Positions 1-6,233 of a DNA stretch of 15,558 nucleotides are shown here, in pieces. A model generated the notes under the pieces. It saw only the letters and a list, made by a program, of their open reading frames with translations, ran no database searches and was not told the DNA's origin. Positions within the stretch are counted from its first letter, which is position 1; each line of letters begins with the position of its first letter. The stretch lies in NCBI GenBank assembly GCA_919902475.1, contig CAKKRA010000411.1:1-15558 (forward strand), in the 5' to 3' direction. The DNA is from Nitrospiria bacterium. Lineage in GTDB: Bacteria; Nitrospirota; CAKKRA01; 9FT-COMBO-42-15. Both the position numbers and the translations under genes were made by a program.

Positions 1-87
1 CTCTATGCCTGCCATCTTTGCAGCCTCTGTAAGGAGCATGCCATCAGGGGCTTCAACTATTTTGTTATTAATCGTTAATTTAGCCAT
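1..87 (-). CDS. nuoG: NADH-quinone oxidoreductase subunit G, N-terminal fragment (runs off the left edge)
   Basis: The first 29 codons are present, starting with ATG at 87-85; the reading frame is open to the window edge. The peptide begins MAKLTINNKIVEAPDGMLL and continues into a helix-like TEAAKMAG stretch. This is the usual opening of the plant-type [2Fe-2S] ferredoxin fold at the N terminus of NuoG, with a short beta hairpin and then a helix. NuoG carries several iron-sulfur clusters in the peripheral arm of complex I and passes electrons from NuoF/NuoE towards NuoB. The start lies two bases after the nuoF stop codon, the normal order in nuo operons. The cluster-binding cysteines lie outside the window, so the call rests on the N-terminal fold and the position after nuoF. 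Confidence 0.85.
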   Translation of the reverse strand, partial: MAKLTINNKIVEAPDGMLLTEAAKMAGIE

Positions 88-89
88 AA

Positions 90-1376
90 TTACAAACAAT
101 GCTCACTATGCGGATAATTTACCGGACACCTTTTTTCTTCTATATGAATCAGGTATTCATCCCTAAAATGCTTTATTGTGCTCAATACTGGATTTATTGC
201 GCCGTCGCCAAGAGGGCAGAAGGTCTTGCCTCTCATGTTGTCGCATATATCAAGCATCAAATCTATGTCCTCTATTTTGCCTTCATTATTCACAATCCTG
301 TCTAATATCTGTACGAGCCAGTGCGTGCCTTCGCGGCATGGGGAGCATTTACCGCATGATTCGTGTGCAAAGAATTTTAAGAGCCTCCTTGCAACGCCAA
401 CCATGCAAACTGTCTCATCCATTACCATAACAGCGCCGGAGCCGAGCATAGAGCCGACAGCGCCGACAGATTCATAGTCCATATTCACATCTATATGCTC
501 AGGCTTTAATACAGGCGTTGATGCGCCGCCAGGTATTATTGCCTTAAGCTTCTTTCCGTTTTTGATACCGCCTCCATATTTATAGATTAAATCCTTTAAA
601 GGCGTGCCCATTATCAGCTCATAATTGCCCGGCTTATTTACATGGCCGCTTATAGAATAAATTTTTGGACCAGGACATTTTTCAGGGCCCATTGACTTAA
701 ACCAGTCAGGCCCGTTTTTTATTATATGAGAAACATTGGCAAGTGTCTCAACATTGTTTATAACAGTAGGCTTGTTCCAGACACCGACATTAACAGGGAA
801 TGGCGGCTTTATCCTTGACTGCCCGCGCTTTCCTTCAATAGATTCTATTAATGCCGTTTCCTCGCCGCACACATAGGCGCCTGCTCCTTTGTGCACATAA
901 AGGTCAAAGTCAAACTTTTTTCCAAGAATCTTCTTGCCTAAGAATCCCTTTTTATATGCCTGTGCAATCGCCTTTCTCAGAACATCAGCGCCATATGCAT
1001 ATTCGCCTCTTATATATATGTAGCAGGCAGCAGCGCCAATTGCATAGCCGGATATTATTATACCCTCTATTAATTGATGCGGGTCTTTTTCAATAATGGG
1101 CCTGTCCTTGTATGTACCTGGCTCGCCTTCATCAGCATTGCACAAAAGATAGCGCGGCGTATTCTTGTCTGCTGCTGCAAATTCCCACTTCTTTCCAGCT
1201 GGAAAGCCTGCGCCGCCTCGGCCGCGAAGGCCTGATTTCTGGACAATATCTATTACATCCTTTGGCGTACATTCTTTTAATGCCTTTTCAAGGGACTTAT
1301 ATCCGCCGTCTTTCAGATAAGTATCTATATCTGTTGAATTGGGCTTTTTTATGTTTTTTAGTAAGATTTCGTTCAT
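90..1376 (-). CDS. nuoF: NADH-quinone oxidoreductase subunit F (NADH/FMN-binding, 51 kDa type)
   Basis: This subunit oxidises NADH: it holds the FMN and the N3 [4Fe-4S] cluster in the cytoplasmic arm of complex I. The 428-residue length is normal for the family. The glycine-rich flavin/NADH loop GLRGRGGAGFPAGKKW is at about residues 49-64. The conserved ADEGEPGT is at about 81-88, and a second nucleotide-contact block around GAGAYVCGEETAL is at about 164-176. The N3 ligands are C341, C344 and C347 in SCGKCSPCREG, plus C387 in TFCPLGDGA. It starts with ATG, 6 bases after the nuoE stop, with a purine-rich GGGGAAG just before it. Its stop is 2 bases from the nuoG start. The NAD-linked module implies that this complex I uses NADH rather than only ferredoxin or F420H2. 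All key residues are present. Confidence 0.97.
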   Translation of the reverse strand: MNEILLKNIKKPNSTDIDTYLKDGGYKSLEKALKECTPKDVIDIVQKSGLRGRGGAGFPAGKKWEFAAADKNTPRYLLCNADEGEPGTYKDRPIIEKDPHQLIEGIIISGYAIGAAACYIYIRGEYAYGADVLRKAIAQAYKKGFLGKKILGKKFDFDLYVHKGAGAYVCGEETALIESIEGKRGQSRIKPPFPVNVGVWNKPTVINNVETLANVSHIIKNGPDWFKSMGPEKCPGPKIYSISGHVNKPGNYELIMGTPLKDLIYKYGGGIKNGKKLKAIIPGGASTPVLKPEHIDVNMDYESVGAVGSMLGSGAVMVMDETVCMVGVARRLLKFFAHESCGKCSPCREGTHWLVQILDRIVNNEGKIEDIDLMLDICDNMRGKTFCPLGDGAINPVLSTIKHFRDEYLIHIEEKRCPVNYPHSEHCL

Positions 1377-1382
1377 CTTCCC

Positions 1383-1880
1383 CTACTTCAATCCTTCCAA
1401 AATCCTGTCTATCTCCTTCTCTGTCAGGTTCTCATAATATGTATCATTAACCTGCATCATAGGCGCTGTGCCGCATGAGCCGAGGCACTCAACAGTTATT
1501 AATGTAAACCTATTATCAGGTGTTGTCTCGCCTACTTTTATACCGAGCCTGTTCTCAAGATATTTTACTATATGGTCTGCGCCTAAAAGCGAGCATGAAA
1601 GATTTGTGCAGATCTGAACAAGGTGCTTGCCTGTCGGCTTTGTCTTATACATTGTATAGTATGTGGCAACGCCAAAGACCTTTGACCTCGGCAGCTTTAA
1701 TACATCTGCCACATACCGCAATGCTTCTGTGTCAAGATGGCCAAACTCTTCCTGTGCAATATATAATGCAGGCAAAAGAAGCGCATCAGAAGAAGGATAG
1801 TCTTTCATCATCTCCTTTAATCTCTGCATCCCCTCTTTTGAAAAGGCATAGCCTTTTTTTTCAATGTTTGTTTCTTCCAC
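1383..1880 (-). CDS. nuoE: NADH-quinone oxidoreductase subunit E (24 kDa, thioredoxin-like [2Fe-2S])
   Basis: NuoE forms the NADH-oxidising module with NuoF and holds the N1a [2Fe-2S] cluster. The 165-residue length is typical. An N-terminal helical bundle (about 15-80, with LPALYIAQEEFGHL) precedes the thioredoxin-like cluster domain. Ligands are C91 and C96 (C-x4-C in QICTNLSC) and C132 and C136 (C-x3-C in ECLGSCGTAP). The start codon is GTG at 1880; its G is shared with the TAG stop of nuoD (1-base overlap), so translation is probably coupled. The gene itself ends in TAG. It is flanked by nuoD and nuoF as expected. Confidence 0.96.
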   Translation of the reverse strand: MEETNIEKKGYAFSKEGMQRLKEMMKDYPSSDALLLPALYIAQEEFGHLDTEALRYVADVLKLPRSKVFGVATYYTMYKTKPTGKHLVQICTNLSCSLLGADHIVKYLENRLGIKVGETTPDNRFTLITVECLGSCGTAPMMQVNDTYYENLTEKEIDRILEGLK

Positions 1881-3052
1881 TATCTGTCTACCTCTCCAAG
1901 CACTATATCAATCGTTCCTATTATGGCAATAATATCAGCAATCATGTGCCCCTTAGACATATAATCAAATGCGCCGAGATGCACAAATGAAGGCGCCCTT
2001 ACCTTCATTCTATAGGGTTTATTGCTCCCGTCGCTTACTATATAAATCCCAAGCTCGCCCTTAGGGGCCTCTGTTCCGCAATAGACCTCGCCAGGCGGAG
2101 TCTTGTAGCCTTCTGAAACCAATTTAAAATGGTGAATAAGGGATTCTATCTCTGTCATGGTCTTTTTCTTTTCAGGCAATACTATCTTGGGATTGTCAAT
2201 TACAACAGGCCCTTTTGGCATCTTATCAAGACACTGTTTGATAATCTTAATGCTCTGCCTCATCTCTTCTACACGAATCAGATATCTGTCGTATACATCG
2301 CCGTTCTTACCGAGCGGCACATCAAATTCTATCTTATCATAAGCAGCATATGGCTCTGCCTTTCTTACATCATAATTCACGCCTGAGCCTCGGAGCGTTG
2401 GCCCGCTCAAACCAAAATTGATTGCATCCTCTGCGCTGATAACACCAATCCCTTTTGTCCTTCCAAGCCATATCCTGTTATTTTTAATCAGGGTATCATA
2501 CTCGTCTACCTTTGAAGGAAACATCTCTGTGAATTTGTATGCCTTATCTATAAATTCTGAGGTTGCATCCCTTCTTACACCGCCGGGGATGTAATAGCTT
2601 GTTGTCAATCTTGCGCCGCATATTATCTCAAACAGGTCAAGGACAAGCTCCCTCTCGCGGAAGCAATAGAAAAAGACCGTCATGGCGCCAAGGTCAATGG
2701 CATGCGTTCCAAGCCAAAGCAGGTGGCTTGCTATCCTCTGGAATTCTGCAACAATGGTTCTGATATATTCTGCCCGTTCAGGCGCCTTTATCTGCAAAAG
2801 TTTTTCAACAGCCCTTACATAGGCAAAGTTATTCGTCATTGACGCAACATAATCAAAGCGGTCTGTAAGGGGTATTATCTGGTTATATAAACGCGACTCA
2901 GACAGCTTCTCAATGCCGCGGTGCAGATAGCCGACATGAGGGGTTGCCTTTAGAACCTTCTCTCCATCAAGCTGAAGGACAAGCCTCAAGACTCCGTGAG
3001 TACTCGGGTGCTGGGGCCCCATATTTAAAAGCATTTCTTCTGTTCTAATCAT
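1880..3052 (-). CDS. nuoD: NADH-quinone oxidoreductase subunit D (49 kDa)
   Basis: NuoD forms the quinone-binding pocket at the base of the peripheral arm, next to NuoB, and descends from the large subunit of [NiFe] hydrogenases. The 390 residues are the usual length for a NuoD not fused to NuoC. Hallmarks are LLNMGPQHPSTHGVLRLVL near the N terminus, GYLHRGIEKL, the GGVRRD segment, and the C terminus IDIVLGEVDR, a family signature. The start is uncertain. ATG at 3052 has GAGGA directly against it and a better AGGAG about 14 bases upstream; a second ATG seven codons in (3034) would give MLLNMGPQHP and is also plausible. Unlike every other junction in the operon, nuoD lies 124 bases after nuoC. 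Confidence 0.96.
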   Translation of the reverse strand: MIRTEEMLLNMGPQHPSTHGVLRLVLQLDGEKVLKATPHVGYLHRGIEKLSESRLYNQIIPLTDRFDYVASMTNNFAYVRAVEKLLQIKAPERAEYIRTIVAEFQRIASHLLWLGTHAIDLGAMTVFFYCFRERELVLDLFEIICGARLTTSYYIPGGVRRDATSEFIDKAYKFTEMFPSKVDEYDTLIKNNRIWLGRTKGIGVISAEDAINFGLSGPTLRGSGVNYDVRKAEPYAAYDKIEFDVPLGKNGDVYDRYLIRVEEMRQSIKIIKQCLDKMPKGPVVIDNPKIVLPEKKKTMTEIESLIHHFKLVSEGYKTPPGEVYCGTEAPKGELGIYIVSDGSNKPYRMKVRAPSFVHLGAFDYMSKGHMIADIIAIIGTIDIVLGEVDR

Positions 3053-3176
3053 TCCTCTTTATTAATCTCCTATTGCTAAACAGCAAAGTAAAAAGCTTCA
3101 GAGATGCAAAGCGGAGCAAGGTATCGTACCACAGCATACCCCCTCCGCTGCCGCAGATGGACTTTTTATAAAACCG
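3053..3176 (-). repeat. Structured nuoC-nuoD intergenic element with two hairpins
   Basis: This 124-base gap inside an otherwise tightly packed operon contains no plausible gene. Arms GCGGAG (3111-3116) and CTCCGC (3143-3148) enclose a second complementary pair, AAGGTAT-side against ATACC-side, so about 11 base pairs can form with an 11-base apical loop. A second small inverted repeat, TTGCT-AAAC-AGCAA, occupies 3073-3086 just before the nuoD ribosome-binding region. Neither hairpin has a following T-run on the nuo strand, so it does not look like a Rho-independent terminator. It could be a dispersed palindromic repeat inserted between genes, or an mRNA-processing or translation-control structure for nuoD. 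That role is inference. Confidence 0.55.
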
Positions 3177-3680
3177 TTAATCAATATCAGGGATAAAATC
3201 AAATGTGCTTCGCTCCCCCCTTCCCTCTGTTGGGTAATCCTTTCTTAGAGGATGACCGGCAAAATCTTCCGGCATTAGTATACGGCGCATGTCAGGATGA
3301 CCTATAAAGTTTATTCCCATTAAATCATAGACCTCCCGCTCAAGCCAGTCTGCGCCCTTCCATATAGGGCAGAGGGAATCTATTGCTGCATCGTTCTCCG
3401 GCGCCCTTGCCTTAATCCTTATCCTGTGATTATGCCTTACAGAATAAAAATGGTATACGACCTCAAACCTTTCCTCCTGACCGATAAAATCTACAGAGCA
3501 TATATCTGTTATAAAATCAAAATAGAGTTCAGGGTCATTATGCAGAAATCTGCAGACATCAAGAAGAGAACCCCGTTTAATGCTGACCGTGCCCTCTCCA
3601 AACTCTACCTTTGTTGAGAGAACAGCGCCAGCATGTCTATTTTTGATCCTTTCTATAATCAAATCAGGCGTCATTGTCAT
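3177..3680 (-). CDS. nuoC: NADH-quinone oxidoreductase subunit C (30 kDa)
   Basis: NuoC is a cofactor-free structural subunit of the peripheral arm, packed against NuoD and NuoB. The 167 residues match the stand-alone form rather than a NuoCD fusion. The family signature is clear in the C-terminal half: LEREVYDLMGINFIGHPDMR at about residues 113-132, then RILMPEDF and GHPLRKDYP. The N-terminal part contains LYFDFITDICSVDF, also typical. The ATG at 3680 overlaps the TGA stop of nuoB in an ATGA (4 bases), which indicates translational coupling. Confidence 0.96.
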   Translation of the reverse strand: MTMTPDLIIERIKNRHAGAVLSTKVEFGEGTVSIKRGSLLDVCRFLHNDPELYFDFITDICSVDFIGQEERFEVVYHFYSVRHNHRIRIKARAPENDAAIDSLCPIWKGADWLEREVYDLMGINFIGHPDMRRILMPEDFAGHPLRKDYPTEGRGERSTFDFIPDID

Positions 3681-4156
3681 TTCCTCAAAAACTTCTGCTT
3701 CTCAATCTTTTTCTGCAATGTAATTATACCGTGTATAAGCGCCTCCGGCCTTGGAGGACATCCAGGCACAAAAACATCAACAGGAACTATCTGGTCAACC
3801 CCCTGTACAACGCTGTACGTATTAAAGATGCCTCCGGATGTAGCGCATGTACCCATTGCAATTACATACCTCGGCTCAGGCATCTGGTCGTATACCTGAC
3901 GTAGGACTGAAGCCATCTTTCTTGTTAATGTTCCTGCCACAATCATTAAATCAGACTGCCTTGGTGTTGCGCGAAAGACCTCTGCGCCAAGCCTTGCAAT
4001 ATCATACCTCGGCACAGTAACAGCCATCATCTCAATTGCACAGCAGGCAAGCCCAAAGGTCATTGGCCAGATAGATGACTTCCTTGCCCAGTTGACCATT
4101 GCATCAACTGTTGTTGTTAAAACATTTTCTTCAAACTGTCTTTCTAAAACACCCAT
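3677..4156 (-). CDS. nuoB: NADH-quinone oxidoreductase subunit B (20 kDa, cluster N2)
   Basis: NuoB binds N2, the terminal [4Fe-4S] cluster that reduces quinone, and sits beneath NuoD. All four ligands are visible: the tandem C38-C39 in FGLACCAIEMMA, C104 in MGTCATSGG and C133 in VPGCPPRPEAL. The 159-residue length is normal. The conserved RQSDLMIVAGT and the YVIAMGTCA to GCPPRPEALIHGI core lie in the expected order. The ATG lies 1 base after the nuoA stop, and the 3' end overlaps nuoC by 4 bases. Confidence 0.98.
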   Translation of the reverse strand: MGVLERQFEENVLTTTVDAMVNWARKSSIWPMTFGLACCAIEMMAVTVPRYDIARLGAEVFRATPRQSDLMIVAGTLTRKMASVLRQVYDQMPEPRYVIAMGTCATSGGIFNTYSVVQGVDQIVPVDVFVPGCPPRPEALIHGIITLQKKIEKQKFLRK

Positions 4157-4157
4157 C

Positions 4158-4532
4158 TTAAGACTCCCAATCTAATGCGCCTTTTCCCAAGGCGTATATA
4201 TAGCCTACAAAAAGTATTATTATAAACAGAATCATCTCAATAAGGGCGTATAAACCTATTTTATTATAGGCTACTGCCCATGGATATAAAAATACTGCCT
4301 CTATATCAAATATTACAAACAACATTGCAATAATATAATAGCGTATAGGAAAGGGCTGTCTTGCATCAGAAAAGGGCGGATTACCGCTTTCATAAGGCGA
4401 GAGTTTTTTTGCATAAGGTCTGCTTGGCCTTATCAGCCAGCCAACAGCAAGAGTACCAATGGCAAACCCGCTTGCAATAATCAGAAAAATCAGAACTGGT
4501 AAATAACTTTCTGGTAAAAAGTTTTCAGGCAC
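4158..4532 (-). CDS. nuoA: NADH-quinone oxidoreductase subunit A (membrane subunit)
   Basis: NuoA is a small integral membrane subunit at the junction of the membrane and peripheral arms. The 124-residue protein shows three hydrophobic helices (about 10-33, 65-86 and 92-115). It carries the family motifs YESGNPPFSDARQPF in the first loop and LFVIFDIEAVFLYPWA in the second helix. The start is GTG at 4532: a TAA lies in frame two codons upstream and no ATG is available between them. A Shine-Dalgarno-like AAGGG lies roughly 10 bases upstream. It is the first gene of the nuo operon and is preceded by the palindromic leader and promoter described separately. Confidence 0.96.
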   Translation of the reverse strand: MPENFLPESYLPVLIFLIIASGFAIGTLAVGWLIRPSRPYAKKLSPYESGNPPFSDARQPFPIRYYIIAMLFVIFDIEAVFLYPWAVAYNKIGLYALIEMILFIIILFVGYIYALGKGALDWES

Positions 4533-4553
4533 TATTTAACACCCTTTCTTTTT

Positions 4554-4656
4554 ACCCCGTTAGAAAACCCGCCATTTATGGCAGGGATGCTGTCAATAAG
4601 CCTATAACTCCTTTTAGAAAGAGCCGGGGTTTTAAACCTGCCCTTTCTAACGGGGT
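4554..4656. repeat. Palindromic element in the predicted nuo leader (13-bp perfect arms)
   Basis: ACCCCGTTAGAAA (4554-4566) is repeated in inverse at 4644-4656, a perfect 13-base-pair match with 77 bases between. The interior is itself structured. GCCAT/ATGGC flanked by CCC/GGG (about 4568-4586) forms a hairpin, and a second TTAGAAAG copy (4614-4621) is complementary to CTTTCTAA (4643-4650), the same bases that form the outer stem. Outer and inner pairings are therefore mutually exclusive. Terminal inverted repeats with sub-terminal hairpins suggest a small non-autonomous mobile or REP-like element. Its position between the nuo promoter and nuoA means it would also be transcribed as leader RNA. 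Confidence 0.7.
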
Positions 4657-4672
4657 TTACTTTAGTCTGCAG

Positions 4673-4701
4673 ATATTAAATTAATGTTATTTTCTTGTCA
4701 A
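4673..4701 (-). promoter_or_regulatory. Predicted promoter of the nuo operon
   Basis: On the minus strand a perfect -35 hexamer TTGACA (4701-4696) is followed by a 17-base spacer and a -10 TAATAT (4678-4673). Initiation would fall near 4666, giving a nuoA leader of about 134 bases that contains the whole palindromic element. The -35 bases coincide, shifted by one position, with the -35 of the divergent PilZ promoter. Confidence 0.72.
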
Positions 4702-4723
4702 GGGAAAAATAGGATAGTATAAT
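4695..4723 (+). promoter_or_regulatory. Predicted promoter of the PilZ gene
   Basis: TTGTCA (4695-4700), a 17-base spacer and a perfect TATAAT (4718-4723) make a strong sigma70-type promoter. Initiation would fall near 4730, leaving a very short leader of about 14 bases before the ATG at 4744. It overlaps the divergent nuo promoter at the -35 element. Confidence 0.78.
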
Positions 4724-4733
4724 ATCCATAAAA

Positions 4734-4740
4734 AGGAGGT
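4734..4740 (+). promoter_or_regulatory. Strong ribosome-binding site of the PilZ gene
   Basis: AGGAGGT is an almost complete match to the anti-Shine-Dalgarno sequence. It sits 3-4 bases before the ATG at 4744 and fixes this start. Confidence 0.8.
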
Positions 4741-4743
4741 CAT

Positions 4744-5067
4744 ATGCCAGAAAAGAGAATTAAAGACCGTGTTACAAAAAGGCTTTCTGTAAAATTCGGC
4801 ACAAGCGAGCTGAATAATAACGGCATCACGAGCAACTTGTCGCCAACAGGCATCTTTATCAGGACCAACAGCGGCCTTGCGCCAGGGACACCTGTTAATG
4901 TTGAACTTACACTTCCGGATAACAGGATATTAAATATGAAAGGCACGGTAATGTGGACAAAAAGGGTTCATCCAAAACTTGCTGAATTCTCCCGTAATGG
5001 CATGGGGATAATACTGAAGGATATTCCAGAAGAATATATCAAATTTGTAACAGAGCTGCTGAAGTGA
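4744..5067 (+). CDS. PilZ-domain protein, probable cyclic di-GMP effector
   Basis: A 107-residue protein made of a single PilZ domain. The c-di-GMP-binding signature is present in both parts: RxxxR near the N terminus (R9-VTK-R13, preceded by R5) and NxSxxG at N31-LSPT-G36, followed by the beta strand IFIRT. The second half (PGTPVNVELTLPD, GTVMWTKR, GMGIILKDIP) matches the PilZ barrel. Proteins of this form bind c-di-GMP in the cytoplasm and act by contacting a partner. The partner is unknown here, but the gene overlaps the next one by 4 bases (GTGA), so the two are probably co-translated. It has its own near-consensus promoter and a strong ribosome-binding site. No DNA-binding or enzymatic domain is attached. 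Confidence 0.9.
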   Translation: MPEKRIKDRVTKRLSVKFGTSELNNNGITSNLSPTGIFIRTNSGLAPGTPVNVELTLPDNRILNMKGTVMWTKRVHPKLAEFSRNGMGIILKDIPEEYIKFVTELLK

Positions 5068-6233
5068 TTGCATATAGATTTTTTATTTTTTCAATTTCCT
5101 TTCTTTATATTTTTTTTTTATCACCGGCTTCTTCGCTGGCAAACGGCATCACATATAATATCAATGCCTCCTTTGACCCTTTAGCTCATACAATCTCTGG
5201 AAAAGTAAGAATTACATCTGCTGAACCTTTTGTTTCTATATACATCTATCCAAATATATATGCAGCGAAGGATATAGCGATTTCAACAAAGGAATCTGAC
5301 AGAATTTATCCAAGGGATTTTAATTCAGGGTATATGGAAATTTTAAGGGTTGCAGATTCTAAAGGCAATGATATCCCCTTTAGAATATCAGGCGAAAAAA
5401 ACACGCTCCTAAAAATTGAAGATAGCTCACCAGAGATTGTAATAGACTTTAAAACAAAAATCCCGGAAAAATTCGGCCTCTTTGGATATTTTAAAGATAT
5501 ATATACGCTTGCCGGCGGATGGCACCCGTATATAAGCTTAGAGGGGAGCAGGTCAAATTTCAAGATAACGCTTGAGATGCCAGAGGACTATAACATAGCC
5601 CTTTCCAAAACCCTTTTCATTTCCTCTGATAATCTACCCTCACCACCCTTTACTTCAGGGGAAAAGGGGGGATTAAAAACCATTCATATTGAAGCCAATA
5701 ACATATCCTATTTTGACATGGTAATCAGTAAAAAGCTTGTGGAAACAAAAATTGAGAAAGATGAATACACCTTTAATTATTATCATTTAAAAAAAGACAA
5801 GAAATATGCGATATCAGTTGTTGATACAGCCTTTGATGCAGCGGTCTTTTTTAATAAGAACTTTGGTAAAATAAAAAATAAATCCGTTGTATTTGCTGAA
5901 TCGTATCTCCATCAAGATATTGTATCACCGCAGGAAAGTTTAATCCTTATCTCAAATAAGTTCCACAAGGCATATTCATATATAAGAAGGTTCCATGATG
6001 CCCAACTAATAAAAGGACTCTATTATAAATTCTGGAGAGATATTATTCCTAAAGAAGAGGAGGACTGGGTTGCAGAGGGGCTCGCTGATTATGCTATGCA
6101 AATATATATAATTGATAAATATAAGGAGAGCCCGAGCCTTTCAGGATACTTAAAGCCCCTTGCCTTTATCCCGCTTTTTGATGAAATACTTTATTCTAAA
6201 AAGCTCCCAATGCGTGATATATATTTCAAGTAG
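5064..6233 (+). CDS. Exported M1-peptidase-like domain, N-terminal part of a gene interrupted by an in-frame TAG
   Basis: The product as it stands is 389 residues. It begins at GTG (5064), which overlaps the PilZ stop as GTGA. Residues 1-27 form a hydrophobic signal peptide ending near SSLANG. The following region resembles the N-terminal beta domain of M1 aminopeptidases (LAGGWHPYISLE at about 149-160). A catalytic-like segment follows, RFHDAQLIKGLYYKFW (309-324) with WVAEGLADY (335-343). Compared with the M1 pattern HExxH...E, H311 and E338 are kept, but the catalytic Glu is D312 and the second zinc His is L315. The domain is therefore probably not an active zinc peptidase. TAG at 6231-6233 ends it, yet the same frame stays open to 7586. 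The full gene is one 840-codon unit, and the remainder is described in the next entry. Confidence 0.75.
   Translation: MIAYRFFIFSISFLYIFFLSPASSLANGITYNINASFDPLAHTISGKVRITSAEPFVSIYIYPNIYAAKDIAISTKESDRIYPRDFNSGYMEILRVADSKGNDIPFRISGEKNTLLKIEDSSPEIVIDFKTKIPEKFGLFGYFKDIYTLAGGWHPYISLEGSRSNFKITLEMPEDYNIALSKTLFISSDNLPSPPFTSGEKGGLKTIHIEANNISYFDMVISKKLVETKIEKDEYTFNYYHLKKDKKYAISVVDTAFDAAVFFNKNFGKIKNKSVVFAESYLHQDIVSPQESLILISNKFHKAYSYIRRFHDAQLIKGLYYKFWRDIIPKEEEDWVAEGLADYAMQIYIIDKYKESPSLSGYLKPLAFIPLFDEILYSKKLPMRDIYFK
5643..5671 (+). repeat. Small imperfect palindrome inside the coding sequence
   Basis: CCACCCTTT (5643-5651) faces AAAGGGGGG (5663-5671) across an 11-base loop, with one A/G mismatch. It encodes the segment around PSPPFTSGEKGGL, which is Pro/Gly-rich and unlike its surroundings. 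This looks like an in-frame insertion of a C/G-rich palindromic repeat into a tolerant surface loop of the M1-like domain. That interpretation is inference. Confidence 0.45.

Noticed and set aside
99..2763. Plus-strand open frames across the nuo genes
   Set aside because: They lie antisense to genes with complete cofactor motifs, have no ribosome-binding sites and show no recognisable protein features.
3053..3176. A missing or broken small gene between nuoC and nuoD
   Set aside because: No frame gives a credible peptide with a ribosome-binding site, and no nuo subunit is expected at this position.
4554..4656. The long palindrome as a Rho-independent terminator
   Set aside because: On the nuo strand it is followed by TAAAAAG, not a T-run. 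On the plus strand there is no upstream gene to terminate.
6231..6233. TAG read as pyrrolysine or as a reassigned sense codon
   Set aside because: nuoD, nuoE and the 13600 gene end at TAG at their natural C termini, so TAG works as a stop here. No pyl genes are in the window, although they could lie elsewhere.
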